A stretch of DNA of 64,000 nt from Ardenticatenaceae bacterium (lineage in GTDB: Bacteria; Chloroflexota; Anaerolineae; Promineifilales; Promineifilaceae), in contig JACKBS010000014.1 of assembly GCA_020634435.1 (NCBI GenBank), positions 1 to 64,000 of the forward strand, in the 5' to 3' direction. Each line of letters starts with the position of its first letter. Position 1 is the stretch's first letter. A model generated the notes under the pieces. It was not told where the DNA came from. It made no database searches and saw nothing but the letters and a program-made list of their open reading frames with translations. The position numbers were made by a program, and so were the translations under genes. Shown one piece after another: positions 27,071 through 36,016 of this stretch.

Positions 27071-27416
27071 TAATCTTTTTCTTCCTTACAGGAGATGGGC
27101 TATGGGCGAAAACGCCTGGCAATATTGCGCTGCTATCGTCCTGTGCTGTGGGTTCATGGTGTTTGGCTCCCCTCATCGGTTACGGCATGAAACCCAGTGG
27201 TGAAATTTTACAATGGGTGGGACGTCTACTTGGTTGCGCTCATTAAATTTGTGGGAGATCTTTGTCGATTGGGCTACCTCCTTGTGGATGTTGTGATGAA
27301 CGGCCGTTTCACACGGCGCACTGTTTTATAGAAGGAGACAAATTCAATTTTTACTGTTTGGGGGAAGATGGTGGGGTCATTTAGATCATCATCGCAAGCA
27401 CCACCACCGCCACCTT
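27071..27416. other. Intergenic region upstream of the GH16 gene
   Basis: No credible coding sequence on either strand. It holds the 5' leader of the GH16 gene (AAGGAAG precedes its ATG on the minus strand) and one ACGGCCGT copy near 27300. I could not place a convincing minus-strand promoter. Confidence 0.6.
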
Positions 27417-27473
27417 GACAGCGTTTTCTGCTATTTCGCCGTTATTGGCGCAAGTCTTGAAAACGCTTTCAAG
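27417..27473. promoter_or_regulatory. Two LacI-family operator-like sites
   Basis: CTTGAAAACGCTTTCAAG at 27456-27473 has 7-bp arms around a central ACGC, as in LacI/CcpA-type operators. GACAGCGTTTTC at 27417-27428, read on the other strand as GAAAACGCTGTC, differs by one base from the shared core GAAAACGCTTTC. They lie between the divergent GH16 and lacI-type genes, so a looped repression complex is plausible. Confidence 0.78.
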
Positions 27474-27593
27474 ATAATAAAGGAATCACAACTTTTTGTC
27501 AATTTCGGAAGCATTAAATTTATGGATGGATACACGCGTTTAACCAGCTGTTTCTCCTATCACGAAAACTTTATCCAGCAACTATCTGGCTCT

Positions 27594-27614
27594 GAAAACG
27601 CTTTCGCGTATAAT
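27594..27614 (+). promoter_or_regulatory. Operator overlapping the promoter of the LacI-family regulator
   Basis: The core GAAAACGCTTTC (27594-27605) is identical to that of the upstream site and lies immediately before a perfect -10 TATAAT (27609-27614). Repressor bound here would block its own gene's promoter. Transcription would start near 27621 and the ATG is at 27634. Confidence 0.83.
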
Positions 27615-27633
27615 AGACGGTGCGAGGTGTGTT

Positions 27634-28650
27634 ATGTCCAGCAGAAAAATCACAATTGAGGATATTGCTCAGAAGGCCAATGTCTCCATCAGCACAGTTT
27701 CCCGCGTGCTACGGAAATCTAGCGGCGTGGCGATTGACAAGCGCGAAGCCGTACTGCAAGCGGTGTCCGATCTCGACTATCGCCCCAATGTGTTTGCCCA
27801 AAGTTTGGCCAGCGGCCAGTCGATGACCATCGGCGTGGTGACCCAAAATTTTGGCAGTCCGTTTTACGACGGCATTTTGCAGGGAATTTTGCTGGGGCTG
27901 GAACGGTCGGACTATTCACCCTTGTTTGCTGACGGCCGTTGGAACGAAACGATCGAGCAGCATGCCTTGCAAACTTTTCTGGACCGGCGGGTGGATGGTT
28001 TAATTTTTGTGGGGGGACAGCTGCCTGAAGCCGACATGATGGCCGTGGCGCAAAAGACGCCGCTCATTTTGGTCGGGCGCAAGATAGACTCTCTGGCTGA
28101 GAATTGCATTCATATCGACAATTTCCAGGCGGGCTATAATTTGACGAGCTATTTGCTAGACATGGGGCACCGCAACATTGCCCACATCACGGCCCACATG
28201 CATTACCAGAACACGGTTTCTGACGTTGCTCAACGGTACGCCGGGTATGTTCAGGCATTGGCCGACGCAGGCATTGAATTTGATCCGCAGCTGGTGGTGC
28301 AAGGGACTCTGTTGCAGCAGTCTGGGGCTTTGGCCGTAGAAATGCTGATGATGCAGAAACGGCCGTTTTCCGCCATTTTTGCCGCCAATGACCAGATGGC
28401 CTTTGGCGCACGGCTGGCCCTCTACCGGCGCGGCATCCGCGTGCCCGATGATGTTTCCCTGGTGGGCTTTGACGATGAAATGACGGCCGCTTACACCATC
28501 CCGCCGCTTACCACCGTGCGCCAACCTTCGGTGGAAATGGGCCAGGCGGCCGCCGCCGCCCTGATGAACCTGATTGATGGCCAGCCAGTCAACCTGCAAA
28601 CCTTCAAAAGCCAGCTTATCGTGCGCGAATCAGTTGCCCGGCTGCGCTAG
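27634..28650 (+). CDS. LacI/GalR-family transcriptional regulator of the glucan locus
   Basis: 338 residues. The N-terminal helix-turn-helix reads ITIEDIAQKANVSISTVSRVLR, followed by the hinge region DYRPNVFAQSLASGQ. A periplasmic-binding-like sensor domain runs from about residue 62 (TIGVVTQNFGSPFYDGIL) to SFDD-type VSLVGFDDEMTAAY near residue 285 and the usual C-terminal TTVRQPSVEMGQAAAAAL. A GAGG ribosome site lies 6 bases before the ATG at 27634. The cognate operators are very likely the GAAAACGCTTTC sites upstream, implying autoregulation and control of the divergent GH16 gene. The inducer is probably a glucan-derived sugar, by context only. Confidence 0.96.
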   Translation: MSSRKITIEDIAQKANVSISTVSRVLRKSSGVAIDKREAVLQAVSDLDYRPNVFAQSLASGQSMTIGVVTQNFGSPFYDGILQGILLGLERSDYSPLFADGRWNETIEQHALQTFLDRRVDGLIFVGGQLPEADMMAVAQKTPLILVGRKIDSLAENCIHIDNFQAGYNLTSYLLDMGHRNIAHITAHMHYQNTVSDVAQRYAGYVQALADAGIEFDPQLVVQGTLLQQSGALAVEMLMMQKRPFSAIFAANDQMAFGARLALYRRGIRVPDDVSLVGFDDEMTAAYTIPPLTTVRQPSVEMGQAAAAALMNLIDGQPVNLQTFKSQLIVRESVARLR

Positions 28651-28652
28651 GT

Positions 28653-29885
28653 TTACGTGCGGTAGTCGGCGTTGATGCTGACGTAATCATGGCTAAGGTC
28701 GGTGGTCCAGACAACGGCCGTTCCTTCACCCCCGCTGCCTACATCCAACAAAATCTTAAATTCTGGCCGGGCAAAAACGGCCGCGGCGTCTTTTTCCTGG
28801 TACGCCGTGGGCGTGCCGTTGGCCACCAATTGCAGCTCGTCGGCTTGCTGGGCGCCAATCCATAGATTGATTTGGCTCTGGTCAAACACCACGCCCGCAC
28901 GGCCTGCGGCCATGAGCAGACGACCCCAGTTGGCATCGCTGCCCGCAAAGGCGGTTTTAACCAGCGGCGAAATGGCAATCGTGTTGGCAATCTGGTGCGC
29001 ATCGGCTTCACTGTGAGCACCGGTCACCTGAATTTCAACAAACTTGGTCGCCCCTTCGCCATCACGCACAATCATGTGGGCCAGCGCCGTGCAAAGATGG
29101 TTCAGCGCTTCACCAAACTGGGCCAGGCTATCGGGGTCGGCAACGGCCGTTCCGCTGGCCCCGTTCGCCAGCAAGAAAATGGTATCGTTGGTGCTGGTGT
29201 CGCCATCAATGGAGATGCGGTTGAAGCTAAGATTTACGGCCGTTTTCAGCAAACCATCCAAAATATCTGGGGCAATGGCTGCATCCGTCGTCAGCACAGC
29301 CAGCATGGTGGCCATGTTGGGATGAATCATGCCCGCGCCTTTGGCCATACCGCCAATGGTCACCGTGCCACCGGGCAGTTCAACCTGTACCGCCAACCGT
29401 TTGGGGCGCGTGTCGGTAGTCATGATTGCTTCGGCCGCCAGACGGCCGTTGTCCGCCGACAAACCTTTGGCTCCCACAGCAATACCCGCGGCCAGCTTCT
29501 CCATTGGCAGCTGCACCCCAATCACGCCAGTAGACAGCACCAAAATTTGGTTAGCGGTACAGCCGAGCGCCTCAGCGGCGGCTTGCTGCGTAGCGCGAGC
29601 ATTGGCCAGCCCGGTTTCACCCGTGCAGGCATTGGCATTTTTGGAATTGATCACCACGGCGCGCAAACGGCTGTTATTGGCCGCCAGCGTTTCTCGGTCC
29701 ACAATCACCGGCGCGGCGACCACCTGATTTTTGGTAAACATGGCCGCGCAGCGGCAATCGGTTTGCGAAACCACCAGGGCCAGATCGAGCTGGTTTTCTT
29801 TTTTGATACCGGCGGCAACGGCAACGGCCGTAAAGCCCGCTGGTGAGGTAACACTCCCTTCGGATAAAGTTTGAAATGAGTTCAT
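28653..29885 (-). CDS. argJ: Bifunctional glutamate N-acetyltransferase / ornithine acetyltransferase
   Basis: 410 residues from ATG 29885. TGGAGC 6 bases upstream fixes this start; the ATG at 29897 overlaps that ribosome site. ArgJ recycles the acetyl group from acetylornithine to glutamate and, in many bacteria, also makes acetylglutamate from acetyl-CoA. Motifs: TDCRCAAMFTKNQV, NSKNANACTGETG, and the self-cleavage region KGAGMIHPNMATMLAV, where the Thr is the new N-terminal nucleophile. It is convergent with the lacI-type gene, leaving only 2 bases. It lies 10 kb from the main arg operon, which already carries a short ArgA. Confidence 0.97.
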   Translation of the reverse strand: MNSFQTLSEGSVTSPAGFTAVAVAAGIKKENQLDLALVVSQTDCRCAAMFTKNQVVAAPVIVDRETLAANNSRLRAVVINSKNANACTGETGLANARATQQAAAEALGCTANQILVLSTGVIGVQLPMEKLAAGIAVGAKGLSADNGRLAAEAIMTTDTRPKRLAVQVELPGGTVTIGGMAKGAGMIHPNMATMLAVLTTDAAIAPDILDGLLKTAVNLSFNRISIDGDTSTNDTIFLLANGASGTAVADPDSLAQFGEALNHLCTALAHMIVRDGEGATKFVEIQVTGAHSEADAHQIANTIAISPLVKTAFAGSDANWGRLLMAAGRAGVVFDQSQINLWIGAQQADELQLVANGTPTAYQEKDAAAVFARPEFKILLDVGSGGEGTAVVWTTDLSHDYVSINADYRT

Positions 29886-29926
29886 AACATGCTCCATTTG
29901 GAAAAATGCGGTTCTTTGAACGGCAA

Positions 29927-29955
29927 AGTATACGCAATTGGAAAACGTTCACCAA
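29927..29955 (-). promoter_or_regulatory. Probable argJ promoter
   Basis: Reading the minus strand, TTGGTG (29955-29950) and TATACT (29932-29927) are separated by 17 bases, upstream of the argJ start at 29885. The -10 is good and the -35 weak. No Arg-codon leader peptide or terminator was found here, unlike argC. Confidence 0.55.
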
Positions 29956-29997
29956 TTTCGCCCAGTCCAAATTTGTCGAAGCCATAGCATAAGGTAG

Positions 29998-30180
29998 GCT
30001 CTCGCCATTTAATCCTTGCGGGATGCTTCAGTTCGTTCAGCATGACGACCCAAAATTACCTGTCATGCTGAGGTCTTCCGAAGCACCCCATCCGCATGAG
30101 ATTGAACGAAGCCTAGTCTTGGGCCAGGTTCTCGCCATTCACTCCTTGCAAGGTCTTCACTGAACGCCCCAGGTACAAGG
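29998..30180. repeat. Intergenic repeats between argJ and the GNAT gene
   Basis: TTCTCGCCATT...TCCTTGC occurs twice, near 29999 and near 30129, and between them lies TGCTTCAGTTCGTTCAGCATGAC facing GTCATGCTGAGG...GAAGC in inverted form. These are typical dispersed non-coding elements. No gene was seen in this 370-base gap. Confidence 0.65.
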
Positions 30181-30257
30181 AAATAGATAAAGATATATTT
30201 TAGTAGTCAAAGCGAATTGATTTTGCTATCTTTGCAGGCAGTAACCGGGAGGCCTAG

Positions 30258-30824
30258 GTGAAACCAACGATTGCAACATTCCCCCAACTAGAGACAGAAC
30301 GCCTGATTCTGCGTGAGTTTCGCCTGGATGAGGCAGACCACATGGCCATCTTCCGCCTCTTCTCAGACAATCGCGTCACCCGCTACTACAACGTGGTAAC
30401 GTTCACCGAACCGGAAGAGGCGTGGCGCATGTTGCAGCGACGGCACAATCGCTTTTGGCAAGGCCGGGGCATCCGTTGGGCCATCACCCTAAAAGGCAAC
30501 GATGAGCTGATCGGCAGCTGCGGCTTTAACTCGCTAAACAAGAAGCTAAACGCTGGCGAATTGGGCTATGAGCTGGCGCGGCCGTTTTGGAATCAGGGCA
30601 TCATGACCGAGGCCGTTACCGCAGCTACCGTCTATGGTTTTGACCAGCTGGGGCTAAAGCGGTTGGAAGCGTGGATCATGCCGGAAAATCGCGCCTCGGC
30701 CAACCTGCTGCTGAAGGTGGGATTCCAGTCTGAGGGGATTCTTGAGGGTAAGGGGTATTGGAACGGCCGTTTTCATGACCTGGAACTATTTTCGCTACTG
30801 CGCGAACAGTGGCAACACCGTTAG
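30258..30824 (+). CDS. GNAT acetyltransferase, RimJ/RimL type
   Basis: 188 residues from a GTG at 30258, with GGGAGG 5 bases upstream. The N terminus LETERLILREFRLDEADHMAIF, the central GSCGFNSLNKKLNAGELGYEL, the acetyl-CoA segment FWNQGIMTEAV and the C-terminal NRASANLLLKVGFQSEG are the hallmark segments of RimJ/RimL-like N-acetyltransferases. These act on protein N termini, amino acids or antibiotics. It stands alone between an intergenic repeat block and the peptidase gene, so the substrate cannot be inferred. Confidence 0.94.
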   Translation: MKPTIATFPQLETERLILREFRLDEADHMAIFRLFSDNRVTRYYNVVTFTEPEEAWRMLQRRHNRFWQGRGIRWAITLKGNDELIGSCGFNSLNKKLNAGELGYELARPFWNQGIMTEAVTAATVYGFDQLGLKRLEAWIMPENRASANLLLKVGFQSEGILEGKGYWNGRFHDLELFSLLREQWQHR

Positions 30825-30924
30825 CCTACCCGTGACGAAACCACTCCGGCGGCGTCTAAATGGAAATTTGTCAGGCAGCAACCACACCTGGCACCACAAT
30901 TAAGCATGTGAAGGAAGCAATGTT

Positions 30925-33480
30925 ATGAAATTATGGAATTTACTGGGAGTACAAGAAGAAGCGGCCTGGGAAACGGCCGTTGCCACCACCGCCGCCAATG
31001 TCGATCTAAGCCAACCTCTGTTTACCAAAGACAGCAAGCCCCGTGTCCGCGTAGACCGGCGGCGTAAGACCAACCCAGATGGCCCCCGTGACCGAGCTGA
31101 TGCGCCCCGCAGACGGCCGTCGGCCCCTCGCCCAAGCGGTGGCAGTAGCGGCAGCAGTGGCGGTGGCAGCTACACGCCACGCCCCACGTCTGGCGGCTTT
31201 TCGCTGCCCGGTGGCGGCGGCAAACTGTCGCCTCTGGTCATCATTGCCATCATCATTGGTCTGGCTGTGTGTGGCATTCCCATTTCCTCCTTCCTTGGCG
31301 GCGGCGAAGATGGCAGCAGCACCGACACCTCCGTCTTCACCGACACCAGCACGGATACGAGCAGCAGCCAATCCTCACAATCTGCGCAGCCGCTACCCAC
31401 CCTCTCTGCTAGCGGCCCATCGGACCAAACCTGGACCGTGATGCTTTACCAGGATGCCGACGACAAGATTTTGGAAGAAGATATCTTCCTCGACCTAAAC
31501 GAAGCCGAGCGGGTCGGCTCTAGCGACAACGTGCAAATTGTGGCCCAGCTAGACCGTTTCGCAGGCGGGTTTGCGGGCGATGGCAACTGGACCGGCACGC
31601 GCCGCTACTACATCACACGCGACAATGATTTGCAAACAATCAATTCGGAACTTGTGCAGGATGTGGGCGAGGTGGACATGGCCAATGCCCAATCGCTGGT
31701 CGATTTTGTGGTGTGGGCGGTCGATAATTACCCCGCCGACAAATACGTCCTGATCATGTCGGACCACGGCGCTGGCTGGCCAGGCGGTTGGTCTGACCCC
31801 GACCCCAACGTGCCCACCGACCGCAGCCTGCCCATTACGGCCGCTCTTGGCAACGACCTCTACCTGATGGAAATCGATCAGGCGCTGGCCGACATTCGCG
31901 CCCAAACCGGCATTGACCAGTTTGAACTGATCGGCATGGACGCTTGCCTGATGGGCGGCGCCGAGATTTTTACCGCGCTGGCTCCCCATGCCCGCTATGC
32001 TGTCGCCTCGCAGGAGGTGGAACCAGCGCTGGGTTGGGCCTACGCTGGCTTTTTGGAAGAATTAGCTACCAATCCAGGCATCAACGGCGGCGATTTGGGC
32101 CGCCTGATCGTGGACAGCTACATCCGCGATGACCAGCGCATCCAAGACCCCGAAGCGCGGGCTGGGCTGCTGGGCCAAAGCAACCCGATTGGCGGGCTGT
32201 TTGGCTTGTTTGGCGGTCCCAGCAACGTTTCTACGGATCAGTTGGTGCAGCAGATGGAGCAGAATGTGACGTTAACGGCCGTTGATCTCTCGCAAATTCA
32301 GCCGTTGGTAGACAGCATCAACACGCTCAGTCTGGCCCTGGCCAATGACAATCAGCAGACCATCGCCCAAAGCCGGACGCGGGCTCAATCGTTCACCAGC
32401 GTATTTGGCAGCAACGTGCCGCCTTCGTACATTGATCTGGGCCACTTTGCCCAGCTGCTGGCGCAAAACAGCCGCAGCAGCGAAGTGGATCAGGCGGTTA
32501 ACGACGTTTTGGCAGCCATTGACCAGGCTGTCATTGCTGAAAAGCATGGGCCGAACAAGCCTGGTTCGACCGGCGTGTCGATTTACTTCCCCAACTCCCA
32601 GCTGTATGGCAACCCCATTACCGGGCCGCAGTCGTATACGGCCGTTGCCAACACCTTCAGCAATGTCTCACTGTGGGATGATTTCCTGGCCTTCCACTAC
32701 ACGGGCGAGCCGTTTTCCGCCGCTGACGCGGGGGCCGCGATTCCCACCGCACCGCTGCGCGCGCCCGGTGCAGGCAACATCACTATCGACTCGCTTACTG
32801 CCTCTAGCAATGAGGCTGCTCCCGGCGAACCAGTGCTGCTCACGGCTGATGTTTCCGGTGAAAACATCGGCTACGTCAAGCTAATGGTTGGTTATTTGGA
32901 CACCGCCGCCAATTCACTGCTGGTCATCGACTCCGATTACCTGGAAAGCGCCGACACGCAGGAGGTGGGTGGGCTGTTCTACCCTGTCTGGCCCAACGAA
33001 TCGTTTGTGCTGGAGTTTGAATGGGAACCCGTGGTGTTCGCCATCAGCGACGGCACCAACCGGGTCGTCACGCTCTTTAAGCCGCAAACCTACGGTGAAT
33101 CGTTTGAAGACGCGACGTATGCGGTGGATGGCATCTACACCTACACCGACGGCACACAGCGCGTGGCCCGACTGCTGTTCCGCGATGGCGTTTTGCAGCA
33201 AGTGTATGGTTTCAACAACGAAGATGGCACCGGTGGCCCGCGCGAAATCATTCCGCAGGTGGGCGATCAGTTCACCGTGCTGGAAACATGGCAAGATTTG
33301 GATGCAAACGGCCGTGTGACCAACACGGAAAGCCAAGAAGCAGGCACACTCACCTTTACCGATGAGACCTTCACCTGGGTAGACCTGGACGCCGCCGCCG
33401 GACAGTATGTGGTTGGTTTTATCGTGGAGGATTTTGACGGGAATCAATTCCCGACATATACGGACATTACGGTGCGGTAG
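30925..33480 (+). CDS. Membrane-anchored clostripain-family (C11) cysteine peptidase
   Basis: 851 residues. A basic, Pro/Ser/Gly-rich cytoplasmic stretch (about 1-105) precedes one transmembrane helix (LSPLVIIAIIIGLAVCGIPI). A Ser/Thr-rich linker and the C11 domain follow on the outside: TWTVMLYQDADDKILEEDIF near 170, the catalytic His in LIMSDHGAGW and the catalytic Cys in GMDACLMGGAE. The C-terminal 250 residues are beta-rich. C11 peptidases cut after Arg or Lys and often self-activate. An N-terminal cytoplasmic extension ahead of the anchor is unusual; most relatives have a signal peptide. An AAGGAAG site precedes the ATG. The gene is monocistronic by spacing. Confidence 0.92.
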   Translation: MKLWNLLGVQEEAAWETAVATTAANVDLSQPLFTKDSKPRVRVDRRRKTNPDGPRDRADAPRRRPSAPRPSGGSSGSSGGGSYTPRPTSGGFSLPGGGGKLSPLVIIAIIIGLAVCGIPISSFLGGGEDGSSTDTSVFTDTSTDTSSSQSSQSAQPLPTLSASGPSDQTWTVMLYQDADDKILEEDIFLDLNEAERVGSSDNVQIVAQLDRFAGGFAGDGNWTGTRRYYITRDNDLQTINSELVQDVGEVDMANAQSLVDFVVWAVDNYPADKYVLIMSDHGAGWPGGWSDPDPNVPTDRSLPITAALGNDLYLMEIDQALADIRAQTGIDQFELIGMDACLMGGAEIFTALAPHARYAVASQEVEPALGWAYAGFLEELATNPGINGGDLGRLIVDSYIRDDQRIQDPEARAGLLGQSNPIGGLFGLFGGPSNVSTDQLVQQMEQNVTLTAVDLSQIQPLVDSINTLSLALANDNQQTIAQSRTRAQSFTSVFGSNVPPSYIDLGHFAQLLAQNSRSSEVDQAVNDVLAAIDQAVIAEKHGPNKPGSTGVSIYFPNSQLYGNPITGPQSYTAVANTFSNVSLWDDFLAFHYTGEPFSAADAGAAIPTAPLRAPGAGNITIDSLTASSNEAAPGEPVLLTADVSGENIGYVKLMVGYLDTAANSLLVIDSDYLESADTQEVGGLFYPVWPNESFVLEFEWEPVVFAISDGTNRVVTLFKPQTYGESFEDATYAVDGIYTYTDGTQRVARLLFRDGVLQQVYGFNNEDGTGGPREIIPQVGDQFTVLETWQDLDANGRVTNTESQEAGTLTFTDETFTWVDLDAAAGQYVVGFIVEDFDGNQFPTYTDITVR

Positions 33481-33498
33481 TCAGCGCGAGAATATTAG

Positions 33499-33541
33499 AT
33501 AACTGAGTAATTGGGTAATTACTCAGTTATTCAATTACCTT
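33499..33541. repeat. Intergenic palindromic repeat, GTAATTGGG family (copy 2)
   Basis: ACTGAGTAATTGGGTAATTA and the inverted TAATTACTCAGTTATTCAAT overlap in a compact hairpin between convergent genes. It may serve as terminator for both. Confidence 0.78.
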
Positions 33542-33543
33542 CT

Positions 33544-34581
33544 TTACGGCCGTACCACAAAATCATAAATTTCGGTCGCGCCAATTTTGTCGCCGTCTTT
33601 GTCATAGGCCGAGACGGACCAAACGTAGCGAGCCGGGCCTAACACACCAGGAATTCGGTAACTAGACTCATTCACCTCATAAAAATCCAGCACGTTGGTG
33701 CGGTCGGGATCATCGTCGTTCCACATGAGGATTTTGTAGCTGGCAGCCAGCGGGCTATCGTCCCAATCCAGCACAATGTCATCACCAGGAATTTCGGCAT
33801 GGTCTGTGGGGGTTTGGATAGCCAGCTGGCATGAACCGGGCAAGTTATCAACCACAAACGTGAATGGCTCGGCCGATTCGGCAATCTTGTCGCGATCCTC
33901 GTTATACGCTTCCACATACCAGCGATAACCGCAGCTCACCGGCAGCAGCACCGCCGAAAAAGCTGATTCTTCCACCCGCTTTTCAAAAACAATCGCATCC
34001 CCTTCGTCTGGATACAGCGACACTTTGTAATAAGCTGCCTGAGGATTTCGATAATCATTCCAGTCAAGCGGCACTTTGTCGCCGGCTACCTTGCTGCCAT
34101 CGCCTGGAGTGAGAAGTATCAGGTCTAACTTAAAAATATCCTGGTAGCCGATGGTAAGCGTCTTACCAGCCGTCACCTCGAAACCCGTAGAGCTAAAAAT
34201 GCCATTTGAGATGTAAAGCCAATCATCCGTATCAAAAACCCGCACAGAAAGGGCATAGGTGCCAGGATCAACGTCTTTGAAGAGATACTGACCCATTGCA
34301 TCGGTTGTGGCAGTCAGAGGTTCGCTATTACAGCCGCTAAACGTGGAAAAATCGCTGCATAATTCTACGTCCAAATCAGGCACACCAGTGCTGTTCCAGC
34401 GGATTTCGCCAAAGACGTTGCCCTTGCCGTCAGCGGGTGGTGAACCAGTGTATTTCAACTCAGCAACGGCCGTTTCCGCCCCGCTCGCGTCGGTATTCTC
34501 GGCGGTATCACTGCCCCACAAATCGCAGCCAGCGAGCAAGACCAAAATCAAGAACCAGAGAAAAAATCGCTTTTTTTGCAT
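33544..34581 (-). CDS. Lipoprotein with carboxypeptidase-regulatory-like and fibronectin-III-like domains
   Basis: 345 residues. The signal MQKKRFFLWFLILVLLAGC ends in a lipobox, so the mature protein is lipid-anchored. After a short acidic linker, residues 50-150 resemble an SdrD-B/CNA-B type beta-sandwich (VFGEIRWNSTGVPDLDVELC; DAMGQYLFKDVDPGTYALSV). Residues 155-345 hold two FN3-like repeats, each with DWND or DWDD followed by AxYKxxxxxDD and an RYVWSVSAYDKDGD-type end. A GGAGA site supports the start. No catalytic motif is visible; a surface adhesion or scaffolding role is likely. Confidence 0.88.
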   Translation of the reverse strand: MQKKRFFLWFLILVLLAGCDLWGSDTAENTDASGAETAVAELKYTGSPPADGKGNVFGEIRWNSTGVPDLDVELCSDFSTFSGCNSEPLTATTDAMGQYLFKDVDPGTYALSVRVFDTDDWLYISNGIFSSTGFEVTAGKTLTIGYQDIFKLDLILLTPGDGSKVAGDKVPLDWNDYRNPQAAYYKVSLYPDEGDAIVFEKRVEESAFSAVLLPVSCGYRWYVEAYNEDRDKIAESAEPFTFVVDNLPGSCQLAIQTPTDHAEIPGDDIVLDWDDSPLAASYKILMWNDDDPDRTNVLDFYEVNESSYRIPGVLGPARYVWSVSAYDKDGDKIGATEIYDFVVRP

Positions 34582-34747
34582 GCTATGTCTCCGCTTATAA
34601 GACTTGATGACAAAACAAGATTGGCACTTTATTCTAACAGTTTACCCTACAACCTTGGTTACTCCTGCTTGATCGCTCCTGTGAGATGTGTTGTGTTATT
34701 ACACCGTTTGATTTTTAAAGCACAAGTCAATTAGACCAATCTGGCAC

Positions 34748-35185
34748 TTACAAACCACGGGGGCGGAACGCTTCATCCAGCTTGCTGCGGAGATTAAAAA
34801 TCAGCTGAGAACAATCGTGATGTTTGGGGGTGAGCGAAACGGCCGTTCCTTGAAACCCATGCTGCCGAAAATTTTCCAACTTGATGCTTACCTCATCCTC
34901 GATCACATATTGATTTGGTCCTACGGACGAGAAAGGCAAGCCTTTTTCTTGGAGAACGTTCTGCACAACCTGCTGTGCATCAATCATAGAAGCAGCAAAA
35001 ATCTTCACAACCGCTTTGTGGTGCAGGCGCGTGCTATCGTAAACATACAAGAACGTGCCTATAAAACCGATAAGCGCCAGAAAAAAGTTCAGGCGCATCA
35101 GCAAAAGCAATCCCCCCACTAAAATTCCGGCCAAAATAGATAACACAAACAACTCACCATCACGAGATCGCCACTGGTTAATCAT
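34748..35185 (-). CDS. Small membrane protein of unknown function
   Basis: 145 residues. Two close hydrophobic segments near the N terminus (LFVLSILAGILVGGLLLLM and FFLALIGFIGTFLYVY) form a hairpin anchor. A soluble cytoplasmic domain of about 90 residues follows (KAVVKIFAASMIDAQQVVQN onwards). AGGAG lies 8 bases before the ATG. I do not recognise the family. It is divergent from the SET-domain gene, with which it shares a short intergenic region. Confidence 0.82.
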   Translation of the reverse strand: MINQWRSRDGELFVLSILAGILVGGLLLLMRLNFFLALIGFIGTFLYVYDSTRLHHKAVVKIFAASMIDAQQVVQNVLQEKGLPFSSVGPNQYVIEDEVSIKLENFRQHGFQGTAVSLTPKHHDCSQLIFNLRSKLDEAFRPRGL

Positions 35186-35329
35186 CTTTCACACTCCTGG
35201 CAGCCTGTACGCAAAACGGCCATTCCTGTTGCACTAGCAGTTGCTTGAAAACGGCCATACTTTCGCTATACTGCCAGCAAAATTTCATTCGTTCTTTTGC
35301 AAAGAACAAGGAGCAAGATAAGCAAATAT

Positions 35330-35911
35330 ATGATCCATCCGGCAACTGAATTACGCTACATCAGCCCTTCGATTGGCTTTGGCGTTTTTGCCACCGCAAC
35401 CATCCCCCAAGGCACCATCGTTTATGTGCAGGACGCGCTGGAAATTGTTCTCCCAGCCGACCACCCCCTGCTCACCGCCGACATCTACCAACCCATTTTA
35501 GACAAATACAGTACCGTCGAAAAAGATGGCTCGCGCCTGCTTAGCTGGGACATTGCCCGCTACGTGAACCACAGCTGCCAAAGCAATGCGCTCAGCACCG
35601 GCTATGGCTTTGAGATTGCCGTGCGTGACATCCAACCCGGCGAAGAAATCACCGACGACTACGGCCAGTTCAACTTGCCCTACGACATGCCTTGTGCCTG
35701 TGGCCATCCCAATTGCCGCGGCAGCGTACGGCCGTCTGACTTCACCGCCCTCGTACACCAATGGGACGCCCAACTCAACGCCGCCCTGGCCAATCTGATC
35801 AGTCGGGAACAGCCGCTTTGGCGCTTTTTAGATGAAGAAACACAAACGGCCGTTTACACCGACCTGGCCAGCGGAACCTATCGCTCCGTCGAGGCGCTGC
35901 GCCAAGCCTAA
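35330..35911 (+). CDS. SET-domain protein (putative protein lysine methyltransferase)
   Basis: 193 residues from ATG 35330; the frame continues upstream without a better start, and AAGGAG at 35308 is rather distant. SET motifs are clear: SPSIGFGVFATATIPQGTIV, ARYVNHSCQSNALSTGYGFE with the NHSC pocket for S-adenosylmethionine and Lys, GEEITDDYGQ, and a post-SET zinc knot CACGHPNCRG. SET proteins methylate lysines; free-standing bacterial ones are known but their substrates mostly are not. Nothing nearby names a target. Confidence 0.93.
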   Translation: MIHPATELRYISPSIGFGVFATATIPQGTIVYVQDALEIVLPADHPLLTADIYQPILDKYSTVEKDGSRLLSWDIARYVNHSCQSNALSTGYGFEIAVRDIQPGEEITDDYGQFNLPYDMPCACGHPNCRGSVRPSDFTALVHQWDAQLNAALANLISREQPLWRFLDEETQTAVYTDLASGTYRSVEALRQA

Positions 35912-36016
35912 GGCCACATTTGGGCATAAGCTTAACAATATGGAGAGAACAGATAAATCAGATAATCTCATCCGAATATGATTGGGTTATCATCTGTTAC
36001 TGGCTAAAATGCACTA

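Noticed and set aside
28872..29846. Plus-strand ORF of 324 codons.
   Set aside because: It is antisense to argJ, and its composition reflects the argJ codons.
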